Part shown: piece by piece, positions 25,021 to 33,740 of the stretch | Layout of the letters: each line of letters opens with the position of its first letter | How positions within the stretch are numbered: position 1 is the stretch's first letter | NCBI GenBank assembly: GCA_963536495.1 | Contig: CAUTAF010000005.1 | Coordinates: 1 to 64,000, forward strand | Source: CAJPPJ01 sp963536495 | GTDB lineage: Bacteria; Bacillota_I; Bacilli_A; RF39; UBA660 | DNA: 64,000 bases | Direction: 5' to 3' | Notes under the pieces: generated by a model | The model's input: only the letters and a program-made list of their open reading frames with translations | Databases searched by the model: none | What the model was told of the DNA's origin: nothing | Position numbers and translations under genes: made by a program

Positions 25021-25809
25021 TTATTTATTATAGATGTACTTTAAAACATATTCATAAAAAGGAATGTTTAAACTATTGCTATAATCATCTAAAAGAAAAT
25101 CTAAATTACCTTGTGTTATTTCCATTGTATTTTTATTGATTAAATATAAAATATCTCTTCTCAACTCTTTTATATAAGTTATAATTTCTTTTTCAATATT
25201 TTTCTCAATTAAGTCATTTGTATAGTCTTTTTTTAAAGCCTTAGTACCTAAGCTATACCTTATTATCAAATCACTTTCAGAAATTGATTTTAGAGTATTA
25301 TAGAGTGTCAAAATTTTAGTTTCTTCTCTTGAAAATAAAATGAAGTTATTTTCATCTAAAATGATGTTATCTACTTTGTAAAGTAAACAATTATCTGTTT
25401 TAAACATATATTTATCTTTTAAATCATTTATAATATGTTTTTTAAAATTTGAAACACAATCTTTAATTCCTTTTTCCGTTATCATTCCATCAGAAATTAA
25501 AAGGTTGTGATTATTATATGATAGAAGTTCTAATGTTAGTTGATGATTTGTTTCTCTAAGTTTCTGAAAGTAAGTATCTAAATCTTTTATATTTTGTTTA
25601 ATATTATATTCATTTTCAAGAAATTGAAAGAAATCTATGTCAATTTTATCTGCTTTCTTATATTCTAAATAATTATTAAATTTTATAAGTGCAATAGGAT
25701 ATTTAGATATAAATTTATCGCTAGTCGCTAATCCTTGCATAATAAAAATTTCTGCACAATTTCTAAAATCACAATAAAATTCCATATATTTTTCATTAAA
25801 TTCATTCAT
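25021..25809 (-). CDS. hypothetical helical protein, 262 residues
   Basis: I do not recognise this protein. It is largely alpha-helical with an N-terminal Cys/Phe-rich helix (FYCDFRNCAEIFIMQGL), a middle strand region (CLLYKVDNIILDENNFILF) and a C-terminal helix ending EYVLKYIYNK. It lacks the family tag and module. A TGTTATAAT -10 (about 25859-25864) lies upstream, and the gene is bounded by the terminator at 25894-25916, so it appears to be a single-gene unit directly before the promoter of the giant beta-helix gene. Confidence 0.6.
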   Translation of the reverse strand: MNEFNEKYMEFYCDFRNCAEIFIMQGLATSDKFISKYPIALIKFNNYLEYKKADKIDIDFFQFLENEYNIKQNIKDLDTYFQKLRETNHQLTLELLSYNNHNLLISDGMITEKGIKDCVSNFKKHIINDLKDKYMFKTDNCLLYKVDNIILDENNFILFSREETKILTLYNTLKSISESDLIIRYSLGTKALKKDYTNDLIEKNIEKEIITYIKELRRDILYLINKNTMEITQGNLDFLLDDYSNSLNIPFYEYVLKYIYNK

Positions 25810-25893
25810 AATTTATCTCTCCCTTTTTTTAAATCTCTCCCTTTTTACAATAATATAAATTATAACATTTCTAATGAAAAATTTGTAAAAAAA

Positions 25894-25916
25894 TGCCACT
25901 AAGTTATCTTAATGGC
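25894..25916 (-). terminator. terminator after the 25956-26555 gene
   Basis: Arms TGCCACTAAG and CTTAATGGCA pair with one G-T, and a run of seven T follows on the minus strand. Confidence 0.75.
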
Positions 25917-25955
25917 AAACTAATTTGTTTTATTTTTTTGTTTTATTTTTTAATT

Positions 25956-26555
25956 TTATATTTTGTTTTTCTTTAACTTTCGTAAATCTTTTGCATTTCT
26001 AACAATTTTAGGAACAGTAGAATATGAATTTTTACTATATAAATCTAGTGAAGTGTCATATTCTATATCGGAATAGTTTATTGTTTCAACTTCTAACCCT
26101 TTAGCTAAAGTTAAAATGGTTTCTCTATTTTTTCTATTATAATTTTCATCAAACATTTTTTTTGCTGTATCAGGAAAAATTTTAAATCTATAAAAACAAC
26201 TAACTTCCTTTATAATAGAAAGTTTATTTCCTACTAATCTTTGACTAACACAACCTTGTTTTTCATCAAAAGCATTATAATTTATATATTTGACATAGAT
26301 AGTTCCTTTTAATATTCCATCTAATTTCTCAAATTGATTATTTGAAAATTTAATTTCATCTATATTAGTTATTGGTACTTGGTTTTTAAAATCAATTTCA
26401 AACAAGGCTATACCAAAATTATGTATTCCTACTTTAACATCAATTTCACCATTTTTATAAGTTTTAAAGCACTTCTCATTATCTTTATAATAAATACAAT
26501 GTATATATTTCATTTTTGATAATTTCTTAACATCTCTTGCTAATTTTCTATACAT
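25956..26555 (-). CDS. hypothetical protein, 199 residues
   Basis: No family is recognised. The protein is beta-rich with a basic N-terminus (MYRKLARDVKKLSK) and C-terminus (RNAKDLRKLKKNKI). The phrase VGIHNFGIALFEIDF resembles SIKNFGIAYQDCVIL in the 7819-8490 protein, so a distant common domain is possible. I start at MYRKL, preceded by GGAAGTGGAAG; the longer in-frame ORF would begin before the likely transcription start. The promoter at 26592-26620 drives it alone. Confidence 0.6.
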   Translation of the reverse strand: MYRKLARDVKKLSKMKYIHCIYYKDNEKCFKTYKNGEIDVKVGIHNFGIALFEIDFKNQVPITNIDEIKFSNNQFEKLDGILKGTIYVKYINYNAFDEKQGCVSQRLVGNKLSIIKEVSCFYRFKIFPDTAKKMFDENYNRKNRETILTLAKGLEVETINYSDIEYDTSLDLYSKNSYSTVPKIVRNAKDLRKLKKNKI

Positions 26556-26591
26556 TTTTCTTCCACTTCCTTTTTCTTTATTTTCATTTTT

Positions 26592-26620
26592 ATTATACCA
26601 TATAACCAACAATTTTTCAA
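26592..26620 (-). promoter_or_regulatory. promoter of the 25956-26555 gene, no palindrome
   Basis: The -35 TTGAAA (26615-26620), 17-bp spacer and -10 TGGTATAAT (26592-26597 plus TGG) match the core of P1-P7. The palindrome is absent, because the terminator of the upstream gene begins at once. Confidence 0.75.
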
Positions 26621-26621
26621 T

Positions 26622-26646
26622 AAAAAAAGGACTATAAAGTCCTTTC
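26622..26646 (-). terminator. terminator of the Pnkp-like gene
   Basis: AAAGGACT and AGTCCTTT arms with a 4-5 nt loop and seven T residues on the minus strand. Confidence 0.8.
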
Positions 26647-26649
26647 TAT

Positions 26650-28872
26650 TTATTCTTTAATTTTATAATAGTAGTCAATAATATCAGCAAAATCTTTATC
26701 TTTAACAAAATCTACACCTTTTTTAATTAACCATTTCATAAAGTTTATTTCAAATGGTGTCTTACACATTCTATATGGAAAGTTTTGAGTAGGATTTTTC
26801 TTGTATTCTAAGTAACATTTTCTAGCACCTTTCCAAACATTGTAATATTCAGATTTAAGTTTAAACATAAATCCATTACTGTCTGTAAATACAAATCCCT
26901 CATCTTTAAAACTTGTTCTACTTCCTATTGAACATAAGTGTTCGACTTCATCAAAAGCATTTATTATTTTATATACTTCCACTACTCTTATTATATTGCT
27001 ATTAAGTGGTAATAAGTAATTTTCGTTGATAAACTTTAAAGAATTGTTACTGTATTCAACATCTATATTATGTCCGTTTAAGTTCAAATCATTTTTAACC
27101 ACATCTAATAAAACAAGTTCTTCTTTATCAAAGTTTATGATATGTTTATCTTTAAATGATTTAACTTCAAATAGTAAAGTACAATTTTCTCTTTTAATAA
27201 ATTCTTTTAGTTCTTGTTTTACTTCATCTTTTTCTCTATTCCATAGTTCTTCAAAATAAGACTTCCAATCTCCACCTGTTGTTGATTTAGTTGCAAGTAC
27301 AAATTCATCATCTATTACAGATACTAAGCCTAAAAATCCATTTTCTTTTATCTTTACAGTAACAGGATATGATAGAGTTTCTTTTAAGGTATCTTTAAGT
27401 GTTTCTTTCATTTCATTCATATTAAAGAATTTATTATAACTTCTTAATTTAATTTCTCCACTTTCTTTATCAACAAATAGTCCTCTTGCTTTTATCGTAA
27501 CATCATTCCATATCTTTTTTCTAAAAACATTTTCTCCAAAGTTTAATGATAAAAGATTAGGATTACATTCTTTAACTTTTACTAATCTACTTATTATAAG
27601 ATTGTTTACTTCTTCATTCTTTGTTAAATCAGTTCTATCTTTTTTGTAATTAAGTCTTTCTTTAATAAAGAAATCTTTATCATAGACTTCATTTTTTATT
27701 GTTTTTATTTCTCTACCATCTTTTGTAATCACAAGATACATAAGTTCTCCACCAAACTCAACTTGCCCCTCAAGGTTTATTGAATGTTCAGTAGTTTTAT
27801 TAGTTCTATGTCCAAATATTTGAGTAAATTCTTGGCATTTTCCTAATCTAAAGTTTTCTTCATAAATACCACTTATATCATCATCATATCCACCTATTCC
27901 CTTTATCATAGCCTCTGCTGAAACATAAGCAAGTCTTGGTACTGACGGAAGTCCTGCGTGAGTACATAAGTAGTTTACTCCATTAAAGTTGAAAGCGTAT
28001 GCTTGTCTTAATCTCTTATAGAATACTCTACATTGCTTTTTCAATTCTTCAACTTCATCATCATTCATATTTTCTGTTAGTTTAGCAACAGTTTCAAGTA
28101 AGAATTTTTTAGAAATTCTAACATCTCTATCTTGACACCAATTAATGAAGTTTCCATATTCGTGATTACCCTCTAACAAAATAACATTAGGTTTCTTAGA
28201 TAGATACATCATTCTTTTAAGTGTTTCTCTATGTTCTAAACCTCTATCTAAATAATCTCCTAAAAAGATAAATAAAGTATTTTCATTCCATTCTTCTTCT
28301 AACATTTTACCTAATACAGTATTGCAAGAATGTATATCTCCTACAACGACAACTCTTTCATATTTGTCATTTATATCATCTATATAGAAATTATCTATTT
28401 CAGATATATTATCTATCTTTTTAACTCCTTTTGAAAGTTCTGTTTCTTGTATAAGTGTATAACATCTTTTGATAGCGTCTTCAGGAACAAATTTATATCT
28501 ATCTCTTTGTCTGTTTCTTTTTAAACATTCTTCTAAAGATACATCTTTAAATTCCTTAACAAAGATTGTATATTTATACATATCTGCAAGTGCTTTATAA
28601 TTTGCTACCATTTTTTGAGTAGAATGAGTTGCGTCAATTACAGTGAAATCTCCTCTTTTCATTCTTTCTTCCAAACATTGTAATAGCATATTCCAAGCAA
28701 TTCTATCATTTTGTTGAGATATAGATAAATCTCCGTTTAAATCAAGTATAGGATTGCATATCATAGTTCTAAAATCATCAGCACATAATGTATATGGCTT
28801 TAACCCCTTTTCTTGTATATATGTCGATTTTCCACTTCCCATTGCTCCTCTTAATAATAATAATGTTCTCAT
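26650..28872 (-). CDS. RNA repair kinase-phosphatase-ligase (Pnkp-like with Trl1/Rnl1-like ligase)
   Basis: This 740-residue protein has three enzymes in order. (1) A P-loop 5' polynucleotide kinase, Walker A LLRGAMGSGKS (6-16) with a following ADDFR. (2) A calcineurin-type phosphatase with GDIHS (178-182), GDYLDRG (205-211), GNHEYG (235-240) and CTHAG (303-307). (3) A nucleotidyltransferase ligase with ARGLF (462-466) and YNKFFN (479-484), motif I K509-E-N-G, motif IIIa LFEVKSF (567-573), motif IV EGFVF (658-662) and motif V KLKSEYY (671-677). Motif I and the ARGLF...KFFN lead resemble fungal Trl1/T4 Rnl1 ligases. It would heal and seal broken RNA, for example cleaved tRNA. No Hen1 methyltransferase gene is nearby. 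It overlaps the next membrane-protein gene by 4 bp. Confidence 0.88.
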   Translation of the reverse strand: MRTLLLLRGAMGSGKSTYIQEKGLKPYTLCADDFRTMICNPILDLNGDLSISQQNDRIAWNMLLQCLEERMKRGDFTVIDATHSTQKMVANYKALADMYKYTIFVKEFKDVSLEECLKRNRQRDRYKFVPEDAIKRCYTLIQETELSKGVKKIDNISEIDNFYIDDINDKYERVVVVGDIHSCNTVLGKMLEEEWNENTLFIFLGDYLDRGLEHRETLKRMMYLSKKPNVILLEGNHEYGNFINWCQDRDVRISKKFLLETVAKLTENMNDDEVEELKKQCRVFYKRLRQAYAFNFNGVNYLCTHAGLPSVPRLAYVSAEAMIKGIGGYDDDISGIYEENFRLGKCQEFTQIFGHRTNKTTEHSINLEGQVEFGGELMYLVITKDGREIKTIKNEVYDKDFFIKERLNYKKDRTDLTKNEEVNNLIISRLVKVKECNPNLLSLNFGENVFRKKIWNDVTIKARGLFVDKESGEIKLRSYNKFFNMNEMKETLKDTLKETLSYPVTVKIKENGFLGLVSVIDDEFVLATKSTTGGDWKSYFEELWNREKDEVKQELKEFIKRENCTLLFEVKSFKDKHIINFDKEELVLLDVVKNDLNLNGHNIDVEYSNNSLKFINENYLLPLNSNIIRVVEVYKIINAFDEVEHLCSIGSRTSFKDEGFVFTDSNGFMFKLKSEYYNVWKGARKCYLEYKKNPTQNFPYRMCKTPFEINFMKWLIKKGVDFVKDKDFADIIDYYYKIKE

Positions 28873-29384
28873 TTTATCCCTACCTTTGTTTTCTTCTTTT
28901 TTTCGTTTTCTTCAATCTTTTTCCATTTTTTCAAAATTTTAAAATATTTCCTATAAAAACTATAAAACCTTATTTCTAAAATTTCAGTTCTCCAAAATCC
29001 TGACACAAGCAATAGTAAAAATAAAACTGCAAAATCATTTATTTGAGAAATTATAGTTACTGAAAAGTCTGCGTTTTTAAAAAACCAATCAGTGAGTGTT
29101 ATTAAAGTATATATAAATCCACAAACTGAAACAGCTTTAAGCATAATAAATATCCAATAACAAAAATAAATTCTTTTGCTTTTAAAATTGCTTTTAAAAT
29201 TATTCTTTAAATCTATTTCAAATTCTCTTTCAAGAAAATCTCTTTTTTTTCTTTTCTTTTCTCTTTTTAAAAAAAAGAATGGTAAAAATATAAGCGTTAG
29301 AAAATAACTGGCACCATATAAAAGCAACAAAATTATTTCAAAAAACAAAAATACTAAATAGATAAGCAATAGTAAATCGTCCAT
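28869..29384 (-). CDS. membrane protein, about four transmembrane segments
   Basis: This 171-residue protein is very hydrophobic: segments near residues 4-20, 22-38, 72-92 and 98-122. A strongly basic loop (KREKKRKKRDFLERE) after the second segment is probably cytoplasmic, and a basic tail ends KKKKTKVGIK. Its stop overlaps the start of the Pnkp-like gene, so the two are translationally coupled. A membrane partner for an RNA repair enzyme would be unusual, and the link may be only operon convenience. Confidence 0.7.
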   Translation of the reverse strand: MDDLLLLIYLVFLFFEIILLLLYGASYFLTLIFLPFFFLKREKKRKKRDFLEREFEIDLKNNFKSNFKSKRIYFCYWIFIMLKAVSVCGFIYTLITLTDWFFKNADFSVTIISQINDFAVLFLLLLVSGFWRTEILEIRFYSFYRKYFKILKKWKKIEENEKKKKTKVGIK

Positions 29385-29395
29385 TTTTCACCCTT

Positions 29396-29986
29396 TCATA
29401 AATAAATTTTACAAAATCTTTCAAAAACCAATATTTCATAGTTAGTTTTTAATTCTTCTATTTCACTATAATCAAAATAACTTTCAAATTCTTTTAAAGT
29501 TAAAGGAGTGATATAGTCATTCCAAGTTTTATCAGAATATTCATAAAGTTTTAATTCTTTTTTCATTATTCTATACAATAACTTATTATATTTTTTATCG
29601 TCTAATTTTTCCTTAACTCTACGAAAATATTTATTATTACAATAAAAATATAAACTTTCTTTTTTATTTAATCCTTTGAAAATATCTTTAATTCTATTCC
29701 AAAAATAATATTTCTTAGTAAGTTTTGAATTTATATTTCCTATTATTGCAAAAATAAACAACAGTACCAATAACCAACTCATTGGAACACCTTGTACAAC
29801 TCTTTTATTAAAAAATAAGAAGTATTTTTTCTTCATTTCTTTCCAAGTGAGGTTATTTCCTTTCAAATAACTTTTTAAATTGTCTATTTCAAAATAAAGG
29901 ACAATTAAATAAGCTGGTATAAATCCTAGCAAATAAAATTTCAATATTTTAAGAATGTCTATATTTATTGTAAAACTATATTTCAT
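29396..29986 (-). CDS. membrane protein, two transmembrane segments
   Basis: This 196-residue protein has hydrophobic segments about residues 11-30 and 66-88 (VPMSWLLVLLFIFAIIG), then a basic, Tyr-rich cytoplasmic domain (RIKDIFKGLNKKE, YFRRVKEKLDDKKYNKLLYR). No family is recognised. It begins only about 7 bp from the right end of TnpB element 3, so its original promoter or upstream neighbour may have been separated from it by the element. It is 11 bp upstream of the next membrane-protein gene and probably co-expressed with Pnkp. Confidence 0.65.
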   Translation of the reverse strand: MKYSFTINIDILKILKFYLLGFIPAYLIVLYFEIDNLKSYLKGNNLTWKEMKKKYFLFFNKRVVQGVPMSWLLVLLFIFAIIGNINSKLTKKYYFWNRIKDIFKGLNKKESLYFYCNNKYFRRVKEKLDDKKYNKLLYRIMKKELKLYEYSDKTWNDYITPLTLKEFESYFDYSEIEELKTNYEILVFERFCKIYL

Positions 29987-29992
29987 AATTAC

Positions 29993-30240
29993 TGCTACTA
30001 AAAATGTATTAAAACATATTTAATACACTAGATTGTTACTACTTCAATGAGTATATTTTCGATACTTTGTATCTACTCATAGTTCCTTGTACTCTCCATA
30101 GTCGTAAATTCCTGACTAGCCATCAGTACATATATATTCTCTTTTGCTTTATTAGTAGCTTTCTCCTTTTTATTTTATTTGAGAATATATATTCTATTTC
30201 AATTTATATAGCTAAGCTATATAAATATAGTTAAGCTATT
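29993..30240 (-). ncRNA. TnpB copy 3 right end and probable omega-RNA
   Basis: Matches the other right ends up to TTTTTAGTAGCA. The predicted guide begins GTAATTATGAAATATA, spanning the start codon of the 29396-29986 gene. It contains an extra segment with repeated AGAATATATATTCT-like sequences next to tnpB. Confidence 0.6.
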
Positions 30241-31391
30241 ACTTTATATACTTTTGCATTTTTAAGATTTATACTTGCATTATAATCTCTATCTATTTCT
30301 AAGCCACAATTACTACATTTATAAATCCTATCATTAAGTTTTAAATCTTTCTTTATATTACCACAACAAGAACAAGTCTTAGAACTTGGATAGAATGTAT
30401 CTACTAGCCTTAGTTCTATATTTCTTTCTTTGCATTTGTTTATTAGTTTAGTTCTGATACTATAAAAATTTTGTTCCTGTATAGCTTTAGATAGATGTCT
30501 GTTCTTCATCATATTAGATACTTTTAAATCTTCAATAGTAATGTATTTTAACTTGGTTCTTGTTATTTCATCTACTATCTTATTGTTATAATCATCTCTA
30601 ATACAACTCAATCTATAAAATAATCTTTGTACTTTCAATTTCTTCTTATTAAAATTCTTACATTCTTTTAATTTTATCTTATTAGATTTGGAATATTCTA
30701 TACTTCTTGCCATTTTTCTTTGTTCTCTTTTAATTTTCTTTTTAATCTTTTTTACTTTCTTAGTTTTATTTATGTTTTTAAATACCTTACCATCAGAGCA
30801 TATAGCTGTATCTTTAATTCCTAAATCTACTCCTAAGCCTTTAGTATTTGTATTAGTTTCTTTTATAGTATCTTCAACTTCTATAACAAGTGATAGGAAA
30901 TATCTATCAGCTATTTTAGATATAGTACCACTCTTAATATTAGCGTTTTTAGGTATATATCCGTATTCTTTTACTCTTACAAATTTCAATGTAGGTATTT
31001 TGATTTTATGTCTATAAAACTCAAAATCTTTTTTACCATTCTTAACAAAATAAGCACCTAGTTCATTTTTACCTTTCTTCTTAAAAACAGGAAAGCCACT
31101 TAAACCCTTAAAAAAGTTTTTAAAAGCCTTTTCTCCATAAATCATAGCTTGTTTAACTGATTTAGATGATACATCTTTAATCCATTTTTTATCAGGATTA
31201 CTAGGAAGATATACATTATTGATATACTTAGAAAAATCAAAAGCACCAACAAATTTATTTCCTAATTCATATTGTTCTTGATTATATTTAATATATTCAT
31301 TATATATAAATCTTTCAGTACCAATAGTTTTATTTACTTGCGTCTTTTGTTCATTTGTTAGTTTTAGTTCTATTTTTATCGCTTTATACAT
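30231..31391 (-). CDS. tnpB: TnpB RNA-guided endonuclease, copy 3
   Basis: Full-length TnpB (386 residues from MYK). The RuvC triad residues are in GVDLGIKD, ITIEDLK and DRDYNAS, and both zinc-finger Cys pairs are intact, although the first reads CSCCGNIKK where other copies have CSCCGSIKK. MYKAIKIELK is preferred as the start because GGTGGTGGAAG precedes it; an in-frame ATG six codons earlier lies within that ribosome site. This copy has an intact frame and intact flanking genes, so it is the cleanest insertion in the window. Confidence 0.93.
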   Translation of the reverse strand: MYKAIKIELKLTNEQKTQVNKTIGTERFIYNEYIKYNQEQYELGNKFVGAFDFSKYINNVYLPSNPDKKWIKDVSSKSVKQAMIYGEKAFKNFFKGLSGFPVFKKKGKNELGAYFVKNGKKDFEFYRHKIKIPTLKFVRVKEYGYIPKNANIKSGTISKIADRYFLSLVIEVEDTIKETNTNTKGLGVDLGIKDTAICSDGKVFKNINKTKKVKKIKKKIKREQRKMARSIEYSKSNKIKLKECKNFNKKKLKVQRLFYRLSCIRDDYNNKIVDEITRTKLKYITIEDLKVSNMMKNRHLSKAIQEQNFYSIRTKLINKCKERNIELRLVDTFYPSSKTCSCCGNIKKDLKLNDRIYKCSNCGLEIDRDYNASINLKNAKVYKVIA

Positions 31392-31463
31392 CTTCCACCA
31401 CCTTTCCATATATTTTTATATGTTTAAATATGTTTTTAATAACTGTTTTTGTTCTCCCTTTTA

Positions 31464-32042
31464 TTACTTTATTTCAGTATTATAAAAAAAGATGTTATAT
31501 ATATTTTTCTTTTGTAATTCTAAAATATCTTGTGGTAACTTATTTAATTCTTTTATAAAATCTTCTTCTGAAATTATTTTGTAATTTTCTTCTACTTTTC
31601 TACCATTCACATAATATTGGCTAACTGTTTTACTGTATTCTACATCACAAGAAATATAAAAAGAAGAAAATTCTTTTATAGTATCTTCATCAATTACTAT
31701 CTTTGGTATGTTTTCTTTTGTTATTTGAATTTTAACTAAATCATCTATATAAATATCTCTAAAATAAGAAAATTTCTTTTTCTCTCTTTCGTTAAAAAAT
31801 CTATCATAATTTTTTTCTGAAATAGTTTCTGACTTTTTACCTATTTCACAAGCAAATTGTGTTTGATAATCATTGTGATAATCATTGCCTTTTTCATCAT
31901 CAAAATTCAAAAAAATTATTTCTTTACCTGTATTTATATCTGTAAGTCTTGTTATTACTTTAATTGATAACTTTATATTTTCATTTTTTTCCTCATCTGT
32001 ATAACTTATTCTTTTTTCAAGTCCTGTTCTTAACTTTTTCAT
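31464..32042 (-). CDS. hypothetical protein, tandem paralog of the next gene
   Basis: This 192-residue protein shares MKKLRTGLEKRI, a [ST]-I-K-V-x-T-R-L-x-D strand and KEIIFLNFDD with the 189-residue protein at 32066-32635, and has the same overall plan: basic start, beta-rich core, then EEDF/EEEFxKxLN helix and a Y-Y/F-x-TEI end. The shared 5' DNA sequence shows a fairly recent duplication. Function is unknown. Downstream lies TnpB element 3. Confidence 0.65.
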   Translation of the reverse strand: MKKLRTGLEKRISYTDEEKNENIKLSIKVITRLTDINTGKEIIFLNFDDEKGNDYHNDYQTQFACEIGKKSETISEKNYDRFFNEREKKKFSYFRDIYIDDLVKIQITKENIPKIVIDEDTIKEFSSFYISCDVEYSKTVSQYYVNGRKVEENYKIISEEDFIKELNKLPQDILELQKKNIYNIFFYNTEIK

Positions 32043-32065
32043 AATTTTCTCCTTACTTTTTTCAT

Positions 32066-32635
32066 CTAATCTATTTCTGTATCGTAATATAAATAAACTG
32101 CACGATTATCCATTCTTTGCTGACGAATATCAGAACTAACTTCTTCATTACTGATTTCTTCTAAGTCATTTAATTGTTTGAAAAATTCTTCTTGTGATGT
32201 TTCCTTGTATTCTGTTTTTGTTATTTCATTTTCCAAATAAGAAAAAGAAATTCCATATTTAATATTATATTCTATTCTAAAAGGAAATTGTGCAAGAAGT
32301 TCTGTATTAAATTCTATTTTAGGATTATTGTCTTCTATTAAGATTTTCATAAAATCATTTATATGTAAATAATTATAATATAAATATTCTAAATTTCTCT
32401 CTCTTTCCTCTTCTGATGAAAATTCTTTATAATCTCTAAAATATTTTTCTTTTAATCCTATTGGTATCTTACAACAGAAATTAGGATTATCTTCAAAATC
32501 TAAAAAAATGATTTCTTTATTTGTTTCTTTATCTATAAGTCTTGTTTCGACTTTGATTAAAAAATCTCCTTTTTCATATTTTTCTGCATTAAAATATCTT
32601 ATTCTTCTTTCAAGTCCTGTTCTTAACTTTTTCAT
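32066..32635 (-). CDS. hypothetical protein, tandem paralog
   Basis: The 189-residue partner of 31464-32042 (MKKLRTGLERRI, VETRLIDKETNKEIIFLDFED). The central region has two Cys (FCCKI) absent from its paralog. The start codon overlaps the TGA of a short 3' gene remnant (32632-32684), which is what remains of the gene split by TnpB element 4. Translation would originally have been coupled to that gene, so its expression may have changed. GGAG precedes the ATG. Confidence 0.65.
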   Translation of the reverse strand: MKKLRTGLERRIRYFNAEKYEKGDFLIKVETRLIDKETNKEIIFLDFEDNPNFCCKIPIGLKEKYFRDYKEFSSEEERERNLEYLYYNYLHINDFMKILIEDNNPKIEFNTELLAQFPFRIEYNIKYGISFSYLENEITKTEYKETSQEEFFKQLNDLEEISNEEVSSDIRQQRMDNRAVYLYYDTEID

Positions 32636-32684
32636 ATTTTTTCTCCTATAACTTCATTATTTGCATTTCTAACAATAACTTTCT
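32632..32684 (-). pseudogene. 3' remnant of the gene interrupted by TnpB element 4
   Basis: Directly beyond the right end of element 4 an open frame reads KKVIVRNANNEVIGEKI and stops with a TGA that overlaps the next start codon (ATATGA). Such overlap is typical of true gene ends here. It is probably the tail of the membrane-protein gene whose front is at 33741-34131. Confidence 0.5.
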
Positions 32685-32870
32685 TGCTACTAAAAATGTA
32701 TTAAAACATATTTAATACACTAGATTATTACTACTTCATTGAGTATATTTTCAATACTTTGTATCTATGTATCTTAGTATCTACTCATAGTTCCTTGTAC
32801 TCTCCATAGTCGTAAATTCCTGACTAGCCATCAGTACATATATATTCTATTTCAATTATAGCTAAGCTAT
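32685..32870 (-). ncRNA. TnpB copy 4 right end and probable omega-RNA
   Basis: The conserved right end is complete and carries a 16-nt insertion (about 32763-32778) relative to the other copies, a local duplication of GTATCT-like sequence. The predicted guide begins AGAAAGTTATTGTTAG. Its own TnpB is broken, but proteins from the other copies might use this RNA. Confidence 0.5.
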
Positions 32871-33673
32871 AACCTTATATACTTTTGCTTTTTCAAGATT
32901 TATACTTGCATTGTAATCTCTATCTATTTCTAAACCACAATTACTACATTTATAAATCCTATCATTAAGTTTTAAATCTTTCTTTATACTACCACAACAA
33001 GAGCAAGTCTTAGAACTTGGATAGAATGTATCTACTAACCTTAGTTCTATATTTCTTTCCTTGCACTTATTTATTAGTTTAGTTCTTATTGCATAGAAAT
33101 TCTGCTCCTGTATAGCTTTTGAAAGATGTCTGTTCTTCATCATATTAGATACTTTTAAATCTTCAATAGTAATATACTTTAACTTGGTTCTTGTTATTTC
33201 ATCTACCATCTTATTATTATAATCATCTCTAATACAATTTAATTTATAAAATAATCTTTGTACTTTTAACTTTTTCTTATTGAAGTTTTTTAATTCTTTT
33301 AATTTTATCTTATTAGATTTAGAATATTCTATACTTCTTGACATCTTTCTTTGTTCTCTTTTTATTTTCTTTTTAATCTTTTTTACTTTCTTAGTTTTAT
33401 TTATGTTTTTAAATACTCTACCATCAGAGCATATAGCTGTATCTTTAATTCCTAAATCTACTCCTAATCCTTTTGTACTTGTATTTTCAGATTTAACTAT
33501 ATCATCTACTTCCATAACAAGTGATAGGAAATATCTATCAGCTATTTTAGATATTGTTCTTGATTATATTTAATATATTCATTATATATAAATCTTTCTG
33601 TTCCAATAGTTTTATTTACTTGTATCTTTTGTTCTTTTGTTAGTTTTAATTCTATCCTTATTGCTTTATACAT
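32862..33673 (-). pseudogene. tnpB: TnpB copy 4, broken by internal deletion and frameshift
   Basis: The frame starts MYKAIRIELKLTKEQ and runs to NEYIKYNQEQ, then at about 33554-33560 jumps to sequence that corresponds to residue 158 onward (ISKIADRYFLSL) in a different frame, meeting a stop at once (YLK then TAG). About 117 codons are missing. The junction keeps an ATAT present in both parental sites, consistent with microhomology-mediated deletion. The downstream part (217 codons from MEVDDIV) keeps the whole RuvC and zinc-finger region, but without the N-terminal RNA/DNA-binding half it should not be functional. Confidence 0.9.
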
Positions 33674-33740
33674 CTTTCACCTACCTTTCTATATATTTTT
33701 ATATGTCTAAATATGTTTTTAATTGCTGTTTTTGTTCTCC

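Larger units (their letters stand above)
29993..31457 (-). mobile_element. IS200/IS605-family TnpB-only element, copy 3
   Basis: The left end is at about 31457 (GGAGAACAAAAACAG on the minus strand) and the right end at 29993. It lies neatly between two genes (stop at 31464 and start at 29986) with no visible gene damage. No tnpA is present. Confidence 0.8.
32685..33740 (-). mobile_element. IS200/IS605-family element, copy 4, internally deleted
   Basis: Both ends are present (left end at about 33740, right end at 32685), but the body is shorter than in the other copies because of a deletion of roughly 350 bp inside tnpB. It interrupts a membrane-protein gene. Confidence 0.8.
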
